A stretch of 40,924 nucleotides of DNA, from contig JAAXXT010000020.1 in assembly GCA_013334325.1 (NCBI GenBank), positions 1 to 40,924 on the forward strand. Reading direction: 5' to 3'. Below, piece after piece: positions 24,397 through 32,572 of the stretch. The stretch comes from Erysipelotrichaceae bacterium (GTDB lineage Bacteria; Bacillota_I; Bacilli_A; Erysipelotrichales; Erysipelotrichaceae). The notes beneath the pieces were generated by a model. That model was given only the letters and a program-made list of their open reading frames with translations. It made no database searches and was not told the origin of the DNA. The position numbers and the translations under genes were made by a program. Numbering within the stretch: position 1 is the first letter of the stretch; each line of letters begins with the position of its first letter.

Positions 24397-24684
24397 ATGA
24401 TGTTTAATGTATTGCGCGATGGCGCTAGATTTGAAGCCTATTCAGGAGCCATGTGGCTTATGATGATTTTGAAGATTGTATGGGTTATAGCGGTAGTATT
24501 GTTTATCATTTGGATCGTAAGAAGCGTTATGAAGTCGAATCGTGCCAACGGAGGACACTTTCCTCACGAAGGACATTTCAATGGTTCATCCAATGGGGAT
24601 GCGCTAAAGATCGTTAAAGAACGCTATGCTAAAGGTGAAATCACCAAGGAACAATACGATCTCTACCTCTTAGATTTGAAGTAA
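24397..24684 (+). CDS. small membrane protein with C-terminal SHOCT domain
   Basis: A 95-residue protein. One membrane helix (about 18-42, MWLMMILKIVWVIAVVLFIIW) is followed by a polar histidine- and glycine-rich linker (GGHFPHEGHFNGSSNG) and the C-terminal SHOCT motif ALKIVKERYAKGEITKEQYDLYLLDL, a short helical module common at the ends of bacterial membrane proteins and thought to aid oligomerisation. ATG 24397 and ATG 24400 are both possible; AAGGAAG lies about nine bases upstream. The histidine cluster could bind a metal, but this is only a composition remark. Confidence 0.82.
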   Translation: MMFNVLRDGARFEAYSGAMWLMMILKIVWVIAVVLFIIWIVRSVMKSNRANGGHFPHEGHFNGSSNGDALKIVKERYAKGEITKEQYDLYLLDLK

Positions 24685-24692
24685 AAAAATGT

Positions 24693-24720
24693 GAACGCTG
24701 AATCTCAGCGTTCTTTTTTT
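24693..24720 (+). terminator. terminator of the SHOCT gene
   Basis: GAACGCTGA (24693-24701) and TCAGCGTTC (24705-24713) around ATC, followed by seven T. Confidence 0.9.
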
Positions 24721-24728
24721 GTGTTCTT

Positions 24729-24737
24729 TGATATAAT
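24729..24737 (+). promoter_or_regulatory. extended -10 promoter of the AEC transporter gene
   Basis: TG-A-TATAAT with the hexamer at 24732-24737, directly after the preceding terminator; the ATG is 22 bases further on. Confidence 0.65.
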
Positions 24738-24759
24738 AAGACTTTAAAAAGGAGACCCC

Positions 24760-25716
24760 ATGAGTTCAAGTGTTCAGATCGTATTAAACACCTTAAGCTT
24801 AGTTGCCTTATTGATGATGATTGGGTATCTCTCAGTCAAATCAAATTTGATCCAAGATGAACATCTTCCAGGGATCTCTAAGTTCATCGTAATTATTTTA
24901 TTACCAATGGCTATTTTTAATATGGTGGTCAATGGGGAAGCCCAATGGATCGACTATATGAAAGCCTTGCCTTATTTCGGGATGGTTTGTCTTGTATATC
25001 TCGTTCTTTATCTTTTGGGGAAATGGATTTCCAAGCTATTAAAACTCTCAGGTAAAAGAAGTGATGTCTTTAGGATGTTTATGATCTTTGGGAACATAGG
25101 ATTCTTTGGGATACCTTTGATCACAGGACTCTTTCCTGGATCCTTAAGTTATCTTCATTTAACTCAACACAACATCATCGATGCCTTGGTGATGTGGACC
25201 GTAGGGGTCATGATCCTTACCCATCATTTAAATAAACGTTCTTTCTCAGCGACTGTTAAACATATGATCAATCCTACGATGGGAGCTTTGATCCTAGGCT
25301 TGATCATCATGGGTCTAGGGATACAGATGCCTAGCTTACCTAATCTTATCGTTAAAGGTCTTGCGGAGGCTTTAAAAACCATTTCGCTAGTGTATATGGG
25401 GATGCTTCTCGCGACCATCGATGTGAGACCTTTACTCAAAGAGAAAAGTATCTATGTCTTGATCTTGGTGAAGATGTTTCTGATTCCCATCGTGATCTAT
25501 GTCTTTGCTTCATTCTTTCTGGTCGATCAATCCGCTGTGACTATGGCCTTATTGTTTGGGACACCAGGCATGGTCTTAGTCAGTATCTTAGCGGCACTTT
25601 ATGATTCTGATAAGACTTATGCGGCTGGAGTGGTCTTTATGACGACAGTAGCGGCTCTAATAACTCTACCTTTATTGGTCTCGATATTCAGTTATCTTCA
25701 ACCTGTGTTAAAATAA
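24760..25716 (+). CDS. AEC (auxin efflux carrier) family permease
   Basis: A 318-residue permease with about ten membrane segments in two five-helix halves. The N-terminal half has [17 protein letters not shown] and the conserved LPMAIFNMV; the second half contains [14 protein letters not shown] and a late [12 protein letters not shown]. Bacterial members move small organic acids such as malate or malonate; the substrate is unknown here. AAAAAGGAG precedes the ATG by six bases. The murA extended -10 box overlaps its stop codon. Confidence 0.9.
   Translation: MSSSVQIVLNTLSLVALLMMIGYLSVKSNLIQDEHLPGISKFIVIILLPMAIFNMVVNGEAQWIDYMKALPYFGMVCLVYLVLYLLGKWISKLLKLSGKRSDVFRMFMIFGNIGFFGIPLITGLFPGSLSYLHLTQHNIIDALVMWTVGVMILTHHLNKRSFSATVKHMINPTMGALILGLIIMGLGIQMPSLPNLIVKGLAEALKTISLVYMGMLLATIDVRPLLKEKSIYVLILVKMFLIPIVIYVFASFFLVDQSAVTMALLFGTPGMVLVSILAALYDSDKTYAAGVVFMTTVAALITLPLLVSIFSYLQPVLK
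25706..25714 (+). promoter_or_regulatory. extended -10 promoter of murA
   Basis: TG-T-TAAAAT, hexamer 25709-25714, overlapping the end of the AEC gene. The expected start near 25721 leaves a leader of about ten bases beginning with AGGA. Confidence 0.55.
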
Positions 25717-25730
25717 GAGAAGGAAAAACT

Positions 25731-26993
25731 ATGCAAGAAGTACTAAAAATAGAAGGCAAACATCTTTTAAAAGGCTCTGTTAAGATCAGTGGCTCAAAAA
25801 ACGCAACCGTAGCGCTTATTCCTGCGGCTATTTTAGCGAGTGGTCCTGTGACGATATGGGGAGTTCCTCATATCTCCGATGTAGGCCATTTAGGTGAGCT
25901 CTTAGAAGCTTTGAATGTCCATTTGACTCAAGTCGGAGATGATCAACTCATCATTGATCCTACAAACATAAAAAACATCGCTTTGGACCATCCTGCGGTC
26001 ACTAAACTAAGGGCCTCATATTACTTCATGGGTGCCTTATTAGGACGCTTCAAAAGCGTATCGATGAAGATGCCGGGGGGATGTTACTTAGGACCTCGTC
26101 CTATCGATCTCCACTTAAAAGGCTTTGAAGCTTTAGGCGCTAAAGTTGAATTTAAACAAGGTGCGTATCATATCACAGCCGATCAATTGATTGGAGCTAA
26201 GATCTATCTAGACATCGCATCAGTTGGTGCCACCATAAACATCATGATGGCAGCCATCCATGCGTTGGGTAGAACTACTATAGAAAACGCCGCCAAAGAA
26301 CCAGAAATCATCGACGTAGCGAATATGCTGAATAAAATGGGGGCTCAAGTTCGTGGAGCAGGAACCAACGTTATTACGATCGATGGGGTCAATAATCTTC
26401 ATGGATGTATCCATGAAATCATTCCTGATCGTATCGAAGCAGGAACCTTCATCATCATGGCTGCTGCAGCAGCTGAAGAAGTCATCGTCGAAAACATCAT
26501 TCCTCAGCATTTAGAATCCTTACTCTCTAAACTTCAAGAAATGGGTGTCAATATGAAAGTTGGCCCAGATCACGTCATTATACGTAAATCCGAAAATCTA
26601 AAACCTGTCGATATCCAAACCTTAAGTTATCCTGGATATGCGACCGATCTTCAACAACCTATGACGCCTTTACTTACCCAAGCTAAAGGAAAATCCATCA
26701 TCAAAGAAACCATCTACGTTGAACGATTCAAGCATTGTCAAGAACTACAAAGAATGGGAGCCGATATCAATCTTATCCCAGCGACAGCCTTCATCAATGG
26801 GCCTAGTGCTTTGTTTGGGGATAAGGTTACCGCTACTGATCTTAGATGTGGCGCTGCCCTTGTCATCGCCGGACTTATCGCTGAAGGTGTAACCGAGATC
26901 CATGATGTTTACCATATCGATCGAGGATACGATAACATCGATCAAAAGCTAAAAAATCTAGGCGCAAACATTTGGCGTGAAACCATTGAATAA
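25731..26993 (+). CDS. murA: UDP-N-acetylglucosamine 1-carboxyvinyltransferase
   Basis: A 420-residue enzyme for the first committed step of peptidoglycan synthesis, transferring enolpyruvyl to UDP-GlcNAc. K23-N24 lies in [12 protein letters not shown], the catalytic and fosfomycin-sensitive cysteine is C118 in [11 protein letters not shown], and late motifs include [16 protein letters not shown] and [17 protein letters not shown]. The cysteine is present, so fosfomycin resistance by Cys-to-Asp change is not indicated. Bacillota often have two paralogues (murA and murAB/murZ), and I cannot tell which this is; the location beside rpmE fits murAB of Bacillus. AAGGA precedes the ATG. Confidence 0.95.
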   Translation: MQEVLKIEGKHLLKGSVKISGSKNATVALIPAAILASGPVTIWGVPHISDVGHLGELLEALNVHLTQVGDDQLIIDPTNIKNIALDHPAVTKLRASYYFMGALLGRFKSVSMKMPGGCYLGPRPIDLHLKGFEALGAKVEFKQGAYHITADQLIGAKIYLDIASVGATINIMMAAIHALGRTTIENAAKEPEIIDVANMLNKMGAQVRGAGTNVITIDGVNNLHGCIHEIIPDRIEAGTFIIMAAAAAEEVIVENIIPQHLESLLSKLQEMGVNMKVGPDHVIIRKSENLKPVDIQTLSYPGYATDLQQPMTPLLTQAKGKSIIKETIYVERFKHCQELQRMGADINLIPATAFINGPSALFGDKVTATDLRCGAALVIAGLIAEGVTEIHDVYHIDRGYDNIDQKLKNLGANIWRETIE

Positions 26994-27005
26994 TTAAAAA
27001 GCCTG

Positions 27006-27014
27006 TGGTATTAT
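27006..27014 (+). promoter_or_regulatory. extended -10 promoter of rpmE
   Basis: TG-G-TATTAT, hexamer 27009-27014, predicting a start near 27021 and a leader of about 44 bases. Confidence 0.55.
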
Positions 27015-27027
27015 AAACACGCACTTA

Positions 27028-27050
27028 CTTTGAATCACACCGATTCAAGG
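27028..27050 (+). promoter_or_regulatory. rpmE leader hairpin
   Basis: CTTTGAATC (27028-27036) pairs with GATTCAAGG (27042-27050) around ACACC, ending just before the ribosome site GGAAGGAG. It may bind L31 for feedback control or may simply stabilise the mRNA. There is no T-run, so it is not a terminator. Confidence 0.5.
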
Positions 27051-27064
27051 CGGAAGGAGATTGT

Positions 27065-27283
27065 ATGAAACAAGGAATTCACCCGAAGTTTTTCACGGTT
27101 AAAGTTCATTGCACAGCTTGTGGTAACGAATTCGAATCCGGTTCAACTCTAAAAGATATCAGAGTCGATACCTGTTCAAATTGCCACCCGTTCTATACTG
27201 GACGTCAACGCTTTGCTGCTGCTCAAGGCCGTGTTGAAAAATTCAACCGCAAATACAACATCAAATCAGAAGAACAAAACTAA
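27065..27283 (+). CDS. rpmE: 50S ribosomal protein L31 (zinc-binding type)
   Basis: A 72-residue ribosomal protein. Typical features are the start [16 protein letters not shown], then [14 protein letters not shown]. Four zinc ligands are visible as two CxxC pairs, the first in CTACG (C16 and C19), the second in CSNC. Many L31 proteins have CxC at the first site, so this one is extended by one residue. This is the zinc-containing (C+) form rather than the zinc-free paralogue YtiA. Strong GGAAGGAG precedes the ATG. Confidence 0.96.
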   Translation: MKQGIHPKFFTVKVHCTACGNEFESGSTLKDIRVDTCSNCHPFYTGRQRFAAAQGRVEKFNRKYNIKSEEQN

Positions 27284-27309
27284 GCACTTCAATCGAAGTG
27301 CTTTTTTAT
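27282..27309 (+). terminator. terminator of rpmE
   Basis: AAGCACTTC (27282-27290) and GAAGTGCTT (27295-27303) around AATC, followed by T residues; it overlaps the stop codon. Confidence 0.88.
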
Positions 27310-27354
27310 TCTCGTATTATGTGTCATTAGGCCTTAATTTTTCACAAGGGTTTA

Positions 27355-27363
27355 TGATACAAT
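27355..27363 (+). promoter_or_regulatory. extended -10 promoter of tdk
   Basis: TG-A-TACAAT, hexamer 27358-27363; the start codon follows 25 bases later. Confidence 0.55.
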
Positions 27364-27388
27364 AGAGTCGTTAAAAGAGGGCCAACCC

Positions 27389-27985
27389 ATGATGTATCAA
27401 ATGTATCGACCCGGCTATATCGAGGTCATTTCAGGCTGTATGTTTGCCGGTAAAACGGAAGAATTGATTCGTCGAATCAAGGTTTTGGAATTTGCTAAAA
27501 AGAATGTGCTTGTTTTTAAACCTGCATTGGACAATCGTTATAGCGATACGAAGGTTGTTTCTCATGGAGGATCTTCTGTCGATAGTATCGTCGTTGAGAA
27601 CTCTAGAGCGATTTTAGACTATGTGAATGATGATACAGATGTCGTTGCGATCGATGAAGTCCAATTCTTCGATAAAGAAATCATGTTGGTATGTGATTAC
27701 TTAGCGAAGAAGGGTGTTCGCGTTATGGCAGCTGGATTAGATACTGATTTTAGAGCGGAACCTTTTGGGGTCATGCCTCAGTTGATTACCGACGCTGAAT
27801 TCGTAACGAAATTAACGGCCGTTTGTATGAAATGTGGAGCTCCTGCGACACGTACACAACGCTTAGTCAATGGAAAACCTGCTTCTTATCATGATCCTAT
27901 TATTTTAGTAGGAGCCTCTGAAGCCTATGAAGCTCGTTGCCGTCATTGTCACGAAGTCATCGATAAACCAGAAATCAAACGATAG
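27389..27985 (+). CDS. tdk: thymidine kinase
   Basis: A 198-residue type II thymidine kinase of the dNTP salvage pathway. The P-loop [11 protein letters not shown] holds the Walker A at 16-23; DEVQFFD at 89-95 has the catalytic glutamate E90; the lasso-region zinc is bound by C146, C149, C184 and C187 (CMKC and CRHC). [12 protein letters not shown] is the thymidine-binding lasso. ATG 27389 is followed by an in-frame ATG at 27392. Its ribosome site, GAGGG, is modest. Its position between rpmE and prfA is conserved in Bacilli. Confidence 0.96.
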   Translation: MMYQMYRPGYIEVISGCMFAGKTEELIRRIKVLEFAKKNVLVFKPALDNRYSDTKVVSHGGSSVDSIVVENSRAILDYVNDDTDVVAIDEVQFFDKEIMLVCDYLAKKGVRVMAAGLDTDFRAEPFGVMPQLITDAEFVTKLTAVCMKCGAPATRTQRLVNGKPASYHDPIILVGASEAYEARCRHCHEVIDKPEIKR

Positions 27986-28011
27986 CTAGATTCTTTTACA
28001 GCACACAACTC

Positions 28012-28041
28012 AAGTAACCTATTTTAGGTTGCTTTCTTTTT
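28012..28041 (+). terminator. terminator/attenuator between tdk and prfA
   Basis: AAGTAACCTA (28012-28021) pairs with TAGGTTGCTT (28025-28034), one pair being G-U, around TTT, followed by TCTTTTT. It ends right before the prfA ribosome site at 28043, with no room for a promoter between, so it probably attenuates rather than fully stops read-through. Confidence 0.6.
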
Positions 28042-28057
28042 GAAGGAGGAAAAAAAC

Positions 28058-29140
28058 ATGGAAGCATTTGAAGTCATGATTACACGATTAAAATCACTTA
28101 AACTAAGGTATCACCAGCTAGAACAGGACCTTATGGAACCTGCACTTTTAGCCAATCAACGAGAATACGCTAAGGTCGCCAAAGAACAAGCTGCCTTAAG
28201 ACAAATCGTTGAAGCTTATGAAGATCTTGATAAGATCTTAGCTCATATCGAAGAAACTAAAGAAATGGCCAAAGAAGACGATGAAGAAATCAAGATGATG
28301 GCTGAAGCTGAACTTGAAGTACTCATTGTTAAACGCGACACTTTGATCGAACATCTTCATCTTTTACTTATCCCTAAGGATCCCAATGATGATCATAATG
28401 CGATCGTCGAGATCAGAGGCGCTGCCGGAGGAGATGAAGGCAACATCTTCGCTGGGGATCTGTATCGTATGTATGTGAGATATTGCGAACTCAGTGGATT
28501 TAAAACGGAGATCCTAGAAGCCAGTGAAGCTGAAATGGGAGGCTATACTTTGATCTCATTTTTAGTCAAAGGTAATGAAGCCTATAAACACTTTAAATTT
28601 GAATCAGGAGCTCATCGTGTTCAACGTGTCCCTAAGACAGAAACACAGGGTCGTATCCATACCTCTACCGCAACGGTCTTGTGTATGCCTGACATCGAAG
28701 AAGCAGAATCAGACATCAATCCAGCGGATCTTACAATCGAAACCCATCGTTCAAGTGGGGCTGGTGGTCAGCACGTCAATAAGACCGATTCCGCAGTAAG
28801 AATCACCCATGTCCCAACTGGGATCTCAGTCAACTGTCAAGATGGTCGATCCCAACACGACAATAAAGCCACCGCGATGCGTCTTATAAGAGCTCGTATC
28901 TTCGAATATATGGAAGAAAAAGCTTTAGCTGAAAAAGGTAAATTAAGAATGGAAAAAGTGGGCACAGGAGATCGTTCAGAAAAGATCCGTACCTATAATT
29001 ATCCTCAAAATAGAGTTACAGATCATCGTATCAGTTTAACTCTTCAACAGTTGGATCGTATCGTCGAAGGTAAACTGGATGATGTCATCAATGCCTTACT
29101 CGAAGAAGAACAACGTCAAAAACTCGCAGGTAACGCATGA
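28058..29140 (+). CDS. prfA: peptide chain release factor 1
   Basis: A 360-residue class I release factor reading UAA and UAG. The codon-recognition tripeptide lies in RVPKTETQGR (P192-K193-T194, the PxT type of RF1, not the SPF of RF2), and GGQ at 236-238 in SSGAGGQHVNKTDSAVR triggers peptide release. The start is ATG 28058, nine bases after AAGGAGG; a frame open from TTG 28040 overlaps the ribosome site and is not used. It overlaps prmC as ATGA. PrmC methylates the GGQ glutamine, so substrate and enzyme are made together. Confidence 0.97.
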   Translation: MEAFEVMITRLKSLKLRYHQLEQDLMEPALLANQREYAKVAKEQAALRQIVEAYEDLDKILAHIEETKEMAKEDDEEIKMMAEAELEVLIVKRDTLIEHLHLLLIPKDPNDDHNAIVEIRGAAGGDEGNIFAGDLYRMYVRYCELSGFKTEILEASEAEMGGYTLISFLVKGNEAYKHFKFESGAHRVQRVPKTETQGRIHTSTATVLCMPDIEEAESDINPADLTIETHRSSGAGGQHVNKTDSAVRITHVPTGISVNCQDGRSQHDNKATAMRLIRARIFEYMEEKALAEKGKLRMEKVGTGDRSEKIRTYNYPQNRVTDHRISLTLQQLDRIVEGKLDDVINALLEEEQRQKLAGNA

Positions 29141-29982
29141 TCTCACAGATCATACGAAGTGCTGAAAAAAGACTCCTAGAAGCTGATATCCCCAGTTCAT
29201 ACGCAAAGTATGTCTTGAATGAATTGATGCTGAAGGAAAATAAGAACCTTTATCTTCTTATGGATAAAGAATGTGAACCCAAGATGTTGGAGACTTTTAA
29301 TGCGATGATGGATCGCTTAGTGCTTGATGAACCCCTAGCCTATGTTTTAGGTTATCAAGTTTTTCTAAACTATCAAATCGAAGTCAATCCTTCAGTCTTG
29401 ATTCCTCGTCCTGAAACAGAAGAATTGGTTATGCAAGTGTTGATGGAGATCGATCAAGATTATGCAGATATGGCCCATCCTTCACTCATCGATATTGGTT
29501 GTGGAAGTGGAGCGATCTCAATCGCTTTAAAGAAAGAAGAACCTAAACTAACAGTACTGGCTTCTGATATCTCTGAAGTAGCACTTAATCAAGCCAAACA
29601 TAATGCACAAACCTTAGATGCAGATATTGAATTCATCTTAGGATCTATGGCTGAACCTTTAATAGATACCCATCGAAAAGTAGACATCATCGTATGTAAT
29701 CCTCCTTATATCCCAGAAAAAGAAATCGTTCAAAACAGTGTCATCGCTCATGAACCTCATGTGGCTTTGTTTGGGGGTGAAGATGGCTTGAAGTTCTATC
29801 GTGAAGTATTGAATCAAGCACCTCTCGTATTGAACCATCCAGGAATGATTGCCTTTGAGATAGGTTGGAATCAGAAAGAAGCCTTAACCAATCTAGCGAA
29901 ATCAAGTTTAAAGGATCCTAAAGTGACTTGTTATCAAGACATTCATGGGAAAGATCGGATACTGATTATAAAAGTAAACTAA
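29137..29982 (+). CDS. prmC: release factor glutamine N5-methyltransferase
   Basis: A 281-residue SAM-dependent enzyme. LIPRPETEEL (88-97) is the family signature, the SAM loop is DIGCGSGAISI (119-129), and NPPY at 188-191 positions the glutamine of the release-factor GGQ motif. The N-terminal helical domain (1-80) docks the release factor. It overlaps prfA by four bases and ends in its own terminator. Length and motifs are complete. Confidence 0.96.
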   Translation: MISQIIRSAEKRLLEADIPSSYAKYVLNELMLKENKNLYLLMDKECEPKMLETFNAMMDRLVLDEPLAYVLGYQVFLNYQIEVNPSVLIPRPETEELVMQVLMEIDQDYADMAHPSLIDIGCGSGAISIALKKEEPKLTVLASDISEVALNQAKHNAQTLDADIEFILGSMAEPLIDTHRKVDIIVCNPPYIPEKEIVQNSVIAHEPHVALFGGEDGLKFYREVLNQAPLVLNHPGMIAFEIGWNQKEALTNLAKSSLKDPKVTCYQDIHGKDRILIIKVN

Positions 29983-30008
29983 AACCTATCTAAAAATGGG
30001 TTTTTTTA
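29981..30008 (+). terminator. terminator of prfA-prmC
   Basis: ACCTAT (29984-29989) pairs with ATGGGT (29996-30001), with G-U pairing and flanking A-T pairs, followed by seven T. Confidence 0.65.
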
Positions 30009-30040
30009 TATGGATTAATAATAAAATTAGGGTAAAGGTG

Positions 30041-30046
30041 TAGAAT
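30041..30046 (+). promoter_or_regulatory. -10 box of the LPDTG protein gene
   Basis: TAGAAT at 30041-30046, followed by AAGGAG (30053-30058) and ATG 30065; no clear -35. Confidence 0.45.
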
Positions 30047-30064
30047 AAATTTAAGGAGATAATT

Positions 30065-32074
30065 ATGAAGACAATATTTAAAATAATATCTAGATGTGCT
30101 TTGGTTATTATTATGGCTTTGGCTATTTTGTCGTCTTTACCTGTAAGAAGTGCCTTTGCGCTAGGATTTGCGGGTGGAAGTGGATCAGTAGGAGATCCAT
30201 ATCAGATCAACACAATGAATCAATTGAATATGGTTCGCTATGGATTGGGTTATAGTTATATCTTAACGGCCAATATTGATTTATCTGACGCTACCGCAAG
30301 TGGTGGTCTCTATGATAATGGTGGTAAAGGATGGCAACCTATAGGTGATTCAACGACTCCTTTCACTGGAAACTTTGATGGGGGAAGTTATACCATTAGT
30401 GGACTCTATATCAATCGTGTAGAATCCTCAGATGCTTATACAGGTTTATTCGGATATTTGAGTGGAGGATCCATCACAGATCTCATCTTAGATGGAGAAG
30501 TTCATGGGTTTATGTGGACCGGAGCACTCGTTGGGAAAGTTAGTGGAGGTAAGGTTGAAGGTGTTACAAATAATGCGGATGTTACATCATATAACGCTTA
30601 TGGAGGAGGCATTGCTGGATCTTTGGTTGGAACAAATGGAGTAATCTTAACTTGTATCAATAATGGGAATATTGGATTCGCACCTAGTATCGCAACTGCA
30701 TGGTCAATTGGTGGTATTGTTGGGGCTGTTGATACAGAAGCCCATATATCAGATGCCATAAACAATGGAAGTGTATTAGGGGCTCAATATATAGGAGGTA
30801 TTGCAGGGTCGATCAAAGGAACTGTTGAATTATCAACCAATTATGGACAAGTCGATGGACAATGGGCCATAGGTGGAATCGTTGGTGGAGCTGATGTGGA
30901 TTCACTCACCGCCTTATCGATAAATCATGGAACGATAACTTCTGAATATGATTATGTAGGAGGTATTGTAGGGGGTGGTAGTGGAGTCATCTACCTATCG
31001 ATGAACTATGGAAGCATTAATTCATATTCAAACTATATTGGCGGGATCATTGGCGGTAATGGGATTGGCGGACGAGTCAGCACAGTGATCAATTATGGAA
31101 ATGTGCTATATCTTGGCTCAAGTACAGGATTGATCTATGTAGGTGGTATTGCGGGTGTCAATCAAGACGCTATCACTAACGCTATGAATTTTGGACGAGT
31201 CGATAGTACGGTTGTTTCAGGTGGTGTTGTCGGAGGAAACGATGTAAACGGACTTATCCTTAATGTATCAAATTCCGCAAGCGTAACTGGTGGAGGATAC
31301 TCAGGAGGTATCGTAGGTCGTAATCAAGGCTTAGTTCAAAACGTCTATAGTCTAAATACCAGCGATGGGGCGATGACCCTAGGATCACCATCACTTGGCT
31401 ATATGATAAGTGGGGATGTCTTGGGTTCAATCATTGGTTTCAATAACGGAACACTAAAACAAGCTTATTCATTAGGCAATAGTATAAATAAAGTAGGAGA
31501 AACAGATAGTTCATCTGTGATCGAAGACGCAGATCTCTATTTCAAAGGCAAAAATCTAATTCTATATAATAATAGTGACGACAGTGTTTTAACTCAGAAT
31601 CGCTTATTGGTCAATCGACTAAGTGATAATAGTGAAGCCTATAATGAGCTTGAGGATGAATTGATTATGACCTCATGGAATCTCGGAGTTCTTGAAGAGT
31701 ATGATTTCCCAACGCTTTACACAGAGGCTCGCATTCATTATTTCAGTATCATTTATTTCGCTAATGGATCAACTGGGACAGTACCTTTTGATGAAACGAT
31801 CTATGTGGCTGGAGATAGTGGAACCATCTTAGGAAATATGGATCTTGCGATCACTGATAAGGTATTCAAAGGATGGAATCATCAAGCGGATGGTTTAGGG
31901 ACAGGATATGAACTTGATGATACTTATGAATTCATAGATACTGATCTAAATTTATATGCTCAGTTTGAAGCTCCTCTTCCTGATACAGGTAGATCATCAG
32001 ATGTCGGGGGATTATTCTTAGTTATAGGTGCAGTATTAATGATCATCAGTAGAAAAAGAAACTCACAAGTGTGA
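30065..32074 (+). CDS. sortase-anchored LPDTG surface protein with beta-helix repeats
   Basis: A 669-residue secreted protein. A signal peptide covers about 1-33 (positively charged start, then a hydrophobic core ending in ALG). The segment GSVGDPYQINTMNQLNMVRY opens a beta-helix region (about 40-450) whose repeats end in GGIVG or GGIAG (at least nine copies), GLUG-like. Residues of about 570-635 form one Listeria-Bacteroides (InlB B/Flg_new) repeat, ending VFKGWNHQADGLGTGY and LNLYAQF. LPDTG at 638-642, a hydrophobic helix and the basic tail RKRN are a textbook sortase signal. It is therefore anchored to the wall and probably adhesive. It implies a class A or similar sortase elsewhere in the genome. 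Confidence 0.92.
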   Translation: MKTIFKIISRCALVIIMALAILSSLPVRSAFALGFAGGSGSVGDPYQINTMNQLNMVRYGLGYSYILTANIDLSDATASGGLYDNGGKGWQPIGDSTTPFTGNFDGGSYTISGLYINRVESSDAYTGLFGYLSGGSITDLILDGEVHGFMWTGALVGKVSGGKVEGVTNNADVTSYNAYGGGIAGSLVGTNGVILTCINNGNIGFAPSIATAWSIGGIVGAVDTEAHISDAINNGSVLGAQYIGGIAGSIKGTVELSTNYGQVDGQWAIGGIVGGADVDSLTALSINHGTITSEYDYVGGIVGGGSGVIYLSMNYGSINSYSNYIGGIIGGNGIGGRVSTVINYGNVLYLGSSTGLIYVGGIAGVNQDAITNAMNFGRVDSTVVSGGVVGGNDVNGLILNVSNSASVTGGGYSGGIVGRNQGLVQNVYSLNTSDGAMTLGSPSLGYMISGDVLGSIIGFNNGTLKQAYSLGNSINKVGETDSSSVIEDADLYFKGKNLILYNNSDDSVLTQNRLLVNRLSDNSEAYNELEDELIMTSWNLGVLEEYDFPTLYTEARIHYFSIIYFANGSTGTVPFDETIYVAGDSGTILGNMDLAITDKVFKGWNHQADGLGTGYELDDTYEFIDTDLNLYAQFEAPLPDTGRSSDVGGLFLVIGAVLMIISRKRNSQV

Positions 32075-32088
32075 GTTTCTTTTATTTC
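32055..32088. terminator. bidirectional terminator between LPDTG gene and XRE gene
   Basis: AAAGAAACTCACA (32055-32067) is perfectly complementary to TGTGAGTTTCTTT (32070-32082). T-rich tracts follow on both strands, and both convergent stop codons lie in or next to it. Confidence 0.8.
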
Positions 32089-32459
32089 GATTGATAAGCT
32101 TCTACGATGACTTTGGTGACTTGATAGAGTTGATGACTTAAGGTATTGAGTTGATCTTGAGTTAGGTTAGGATCAATATTGAATAATGAGAGAAAGGTAT
32201 TGGATTGTGTGACTGATGTTAAATAGTCTTCTGGAGTTTGATAAGGTGCTGACTCTTCAGAAACGTTGGATTGTCCTAATAAGACATCCAAAGGGACATT
32301 CAATGCTTTTGCGATCTTGATCAAAGTATCAGGATCAGGAGAAGCGGTTCCTGTTTCCCATTTATGAATGGTCTGTTGAGAGAAACTCAAACTTAAACCA
32401 AGCTCTTTTTGCGTCATGTTGCGCCATTCACGGAGGCGTTTTAACCTTATATTGAACAT
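32082..32459 (-). CDS. XRE-family helix-turn-helix regulator
   Basis: A 125-residue repressor. Residues 1-62 form a complete Cro/C1-type HTH: RLKRLREWRNMTQKELGLSL, then SQQTIHKWETGTASPDPDTL with the recognition helix, and IAKALNVPLDVLLG. The C-terminal 60 residues (TPEDYLTSVTQ to VTKVIVEAYQSK) are helical and probably dimerise the protein; no catalytic motif or phage-type peptidase is seen. GAGGGG precedes the ATG. It is divergent from the small gene at 32573, and two similar 19-base sites lie in the shared region, so it probably represses itself and that gene. Confidence 0.88.
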   Translation of the reverse strand: MFNIRLKRLREWRNMTQKELGLSLSFSQQTIHKWETGTASPDPDTLIKIAKALNVPLDVLLGQSNVSEESAPYQTPEDYLTSVTQSNTFLSLFNIDPNLTQDQLNTLSHQLYQVTKVIVEAYQSK

Positions 32460-32479
32460 AAAACCCCTCTTTCGTTTTG

Positions 32480-32508
32480 ATTATACTACCATGAGTTGTT
32501 TCAAATAA
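32480..32508 (-). promoter_or_regulatory. XRE gene promoter with operator 2
   Basis: On the minus strand the -10 TATAAT is at 32480-32485, with TTATTT 17 bases upstream. The 19-base site ATACTACC-ATG-AGTTGTTT (32483-32501) overlaps the -10 and resembles operator 1 at 32543-32561. Confidence 0.55.
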
Positions 32509-32537
32509 AAGTAAACAACCAAACGGCTTATGTGCCC

Positions 32538-32566
32538 TTGATATACAACCTATGGTTGTATATAAT
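32538..32566 (+). promoter_or_regulatory. promoter of the unknown small gene with palindromic operator 1
   Basis: TTGATA (32538-32543) and TATAAT (32561-32566) are 17 bases apart. The whole spacer is occupied by the perfect palindrome TATACAACC-TAT-GGTTGTATA (32542-32562), an ideal repressor site. The ATG follows six bases after the -10. Confidence 0.8.
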
Positions 32567-32572
32567 TGACCC

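Noticed and set aside
26220-26510. 96-codon minus-strand open frame within murA
   Set aside because: Shadow of murA in the opposite strand, low-complexity Asp/Cys composition, and no ribosome site.
28040-28057. Upstream TTG start for prfA
   Set aside because: It overlaps the ribosome site AAGGAGG; ATG 28058 matches the family start.
30600-31330. GGAGGTATTGTAGG-like repeats as a mobile or CRISPR repeat
   Set aside because: They encode the GGIVG beta-helix repeats of the LPDTG protein and lack constant repeat and spacer lengths.
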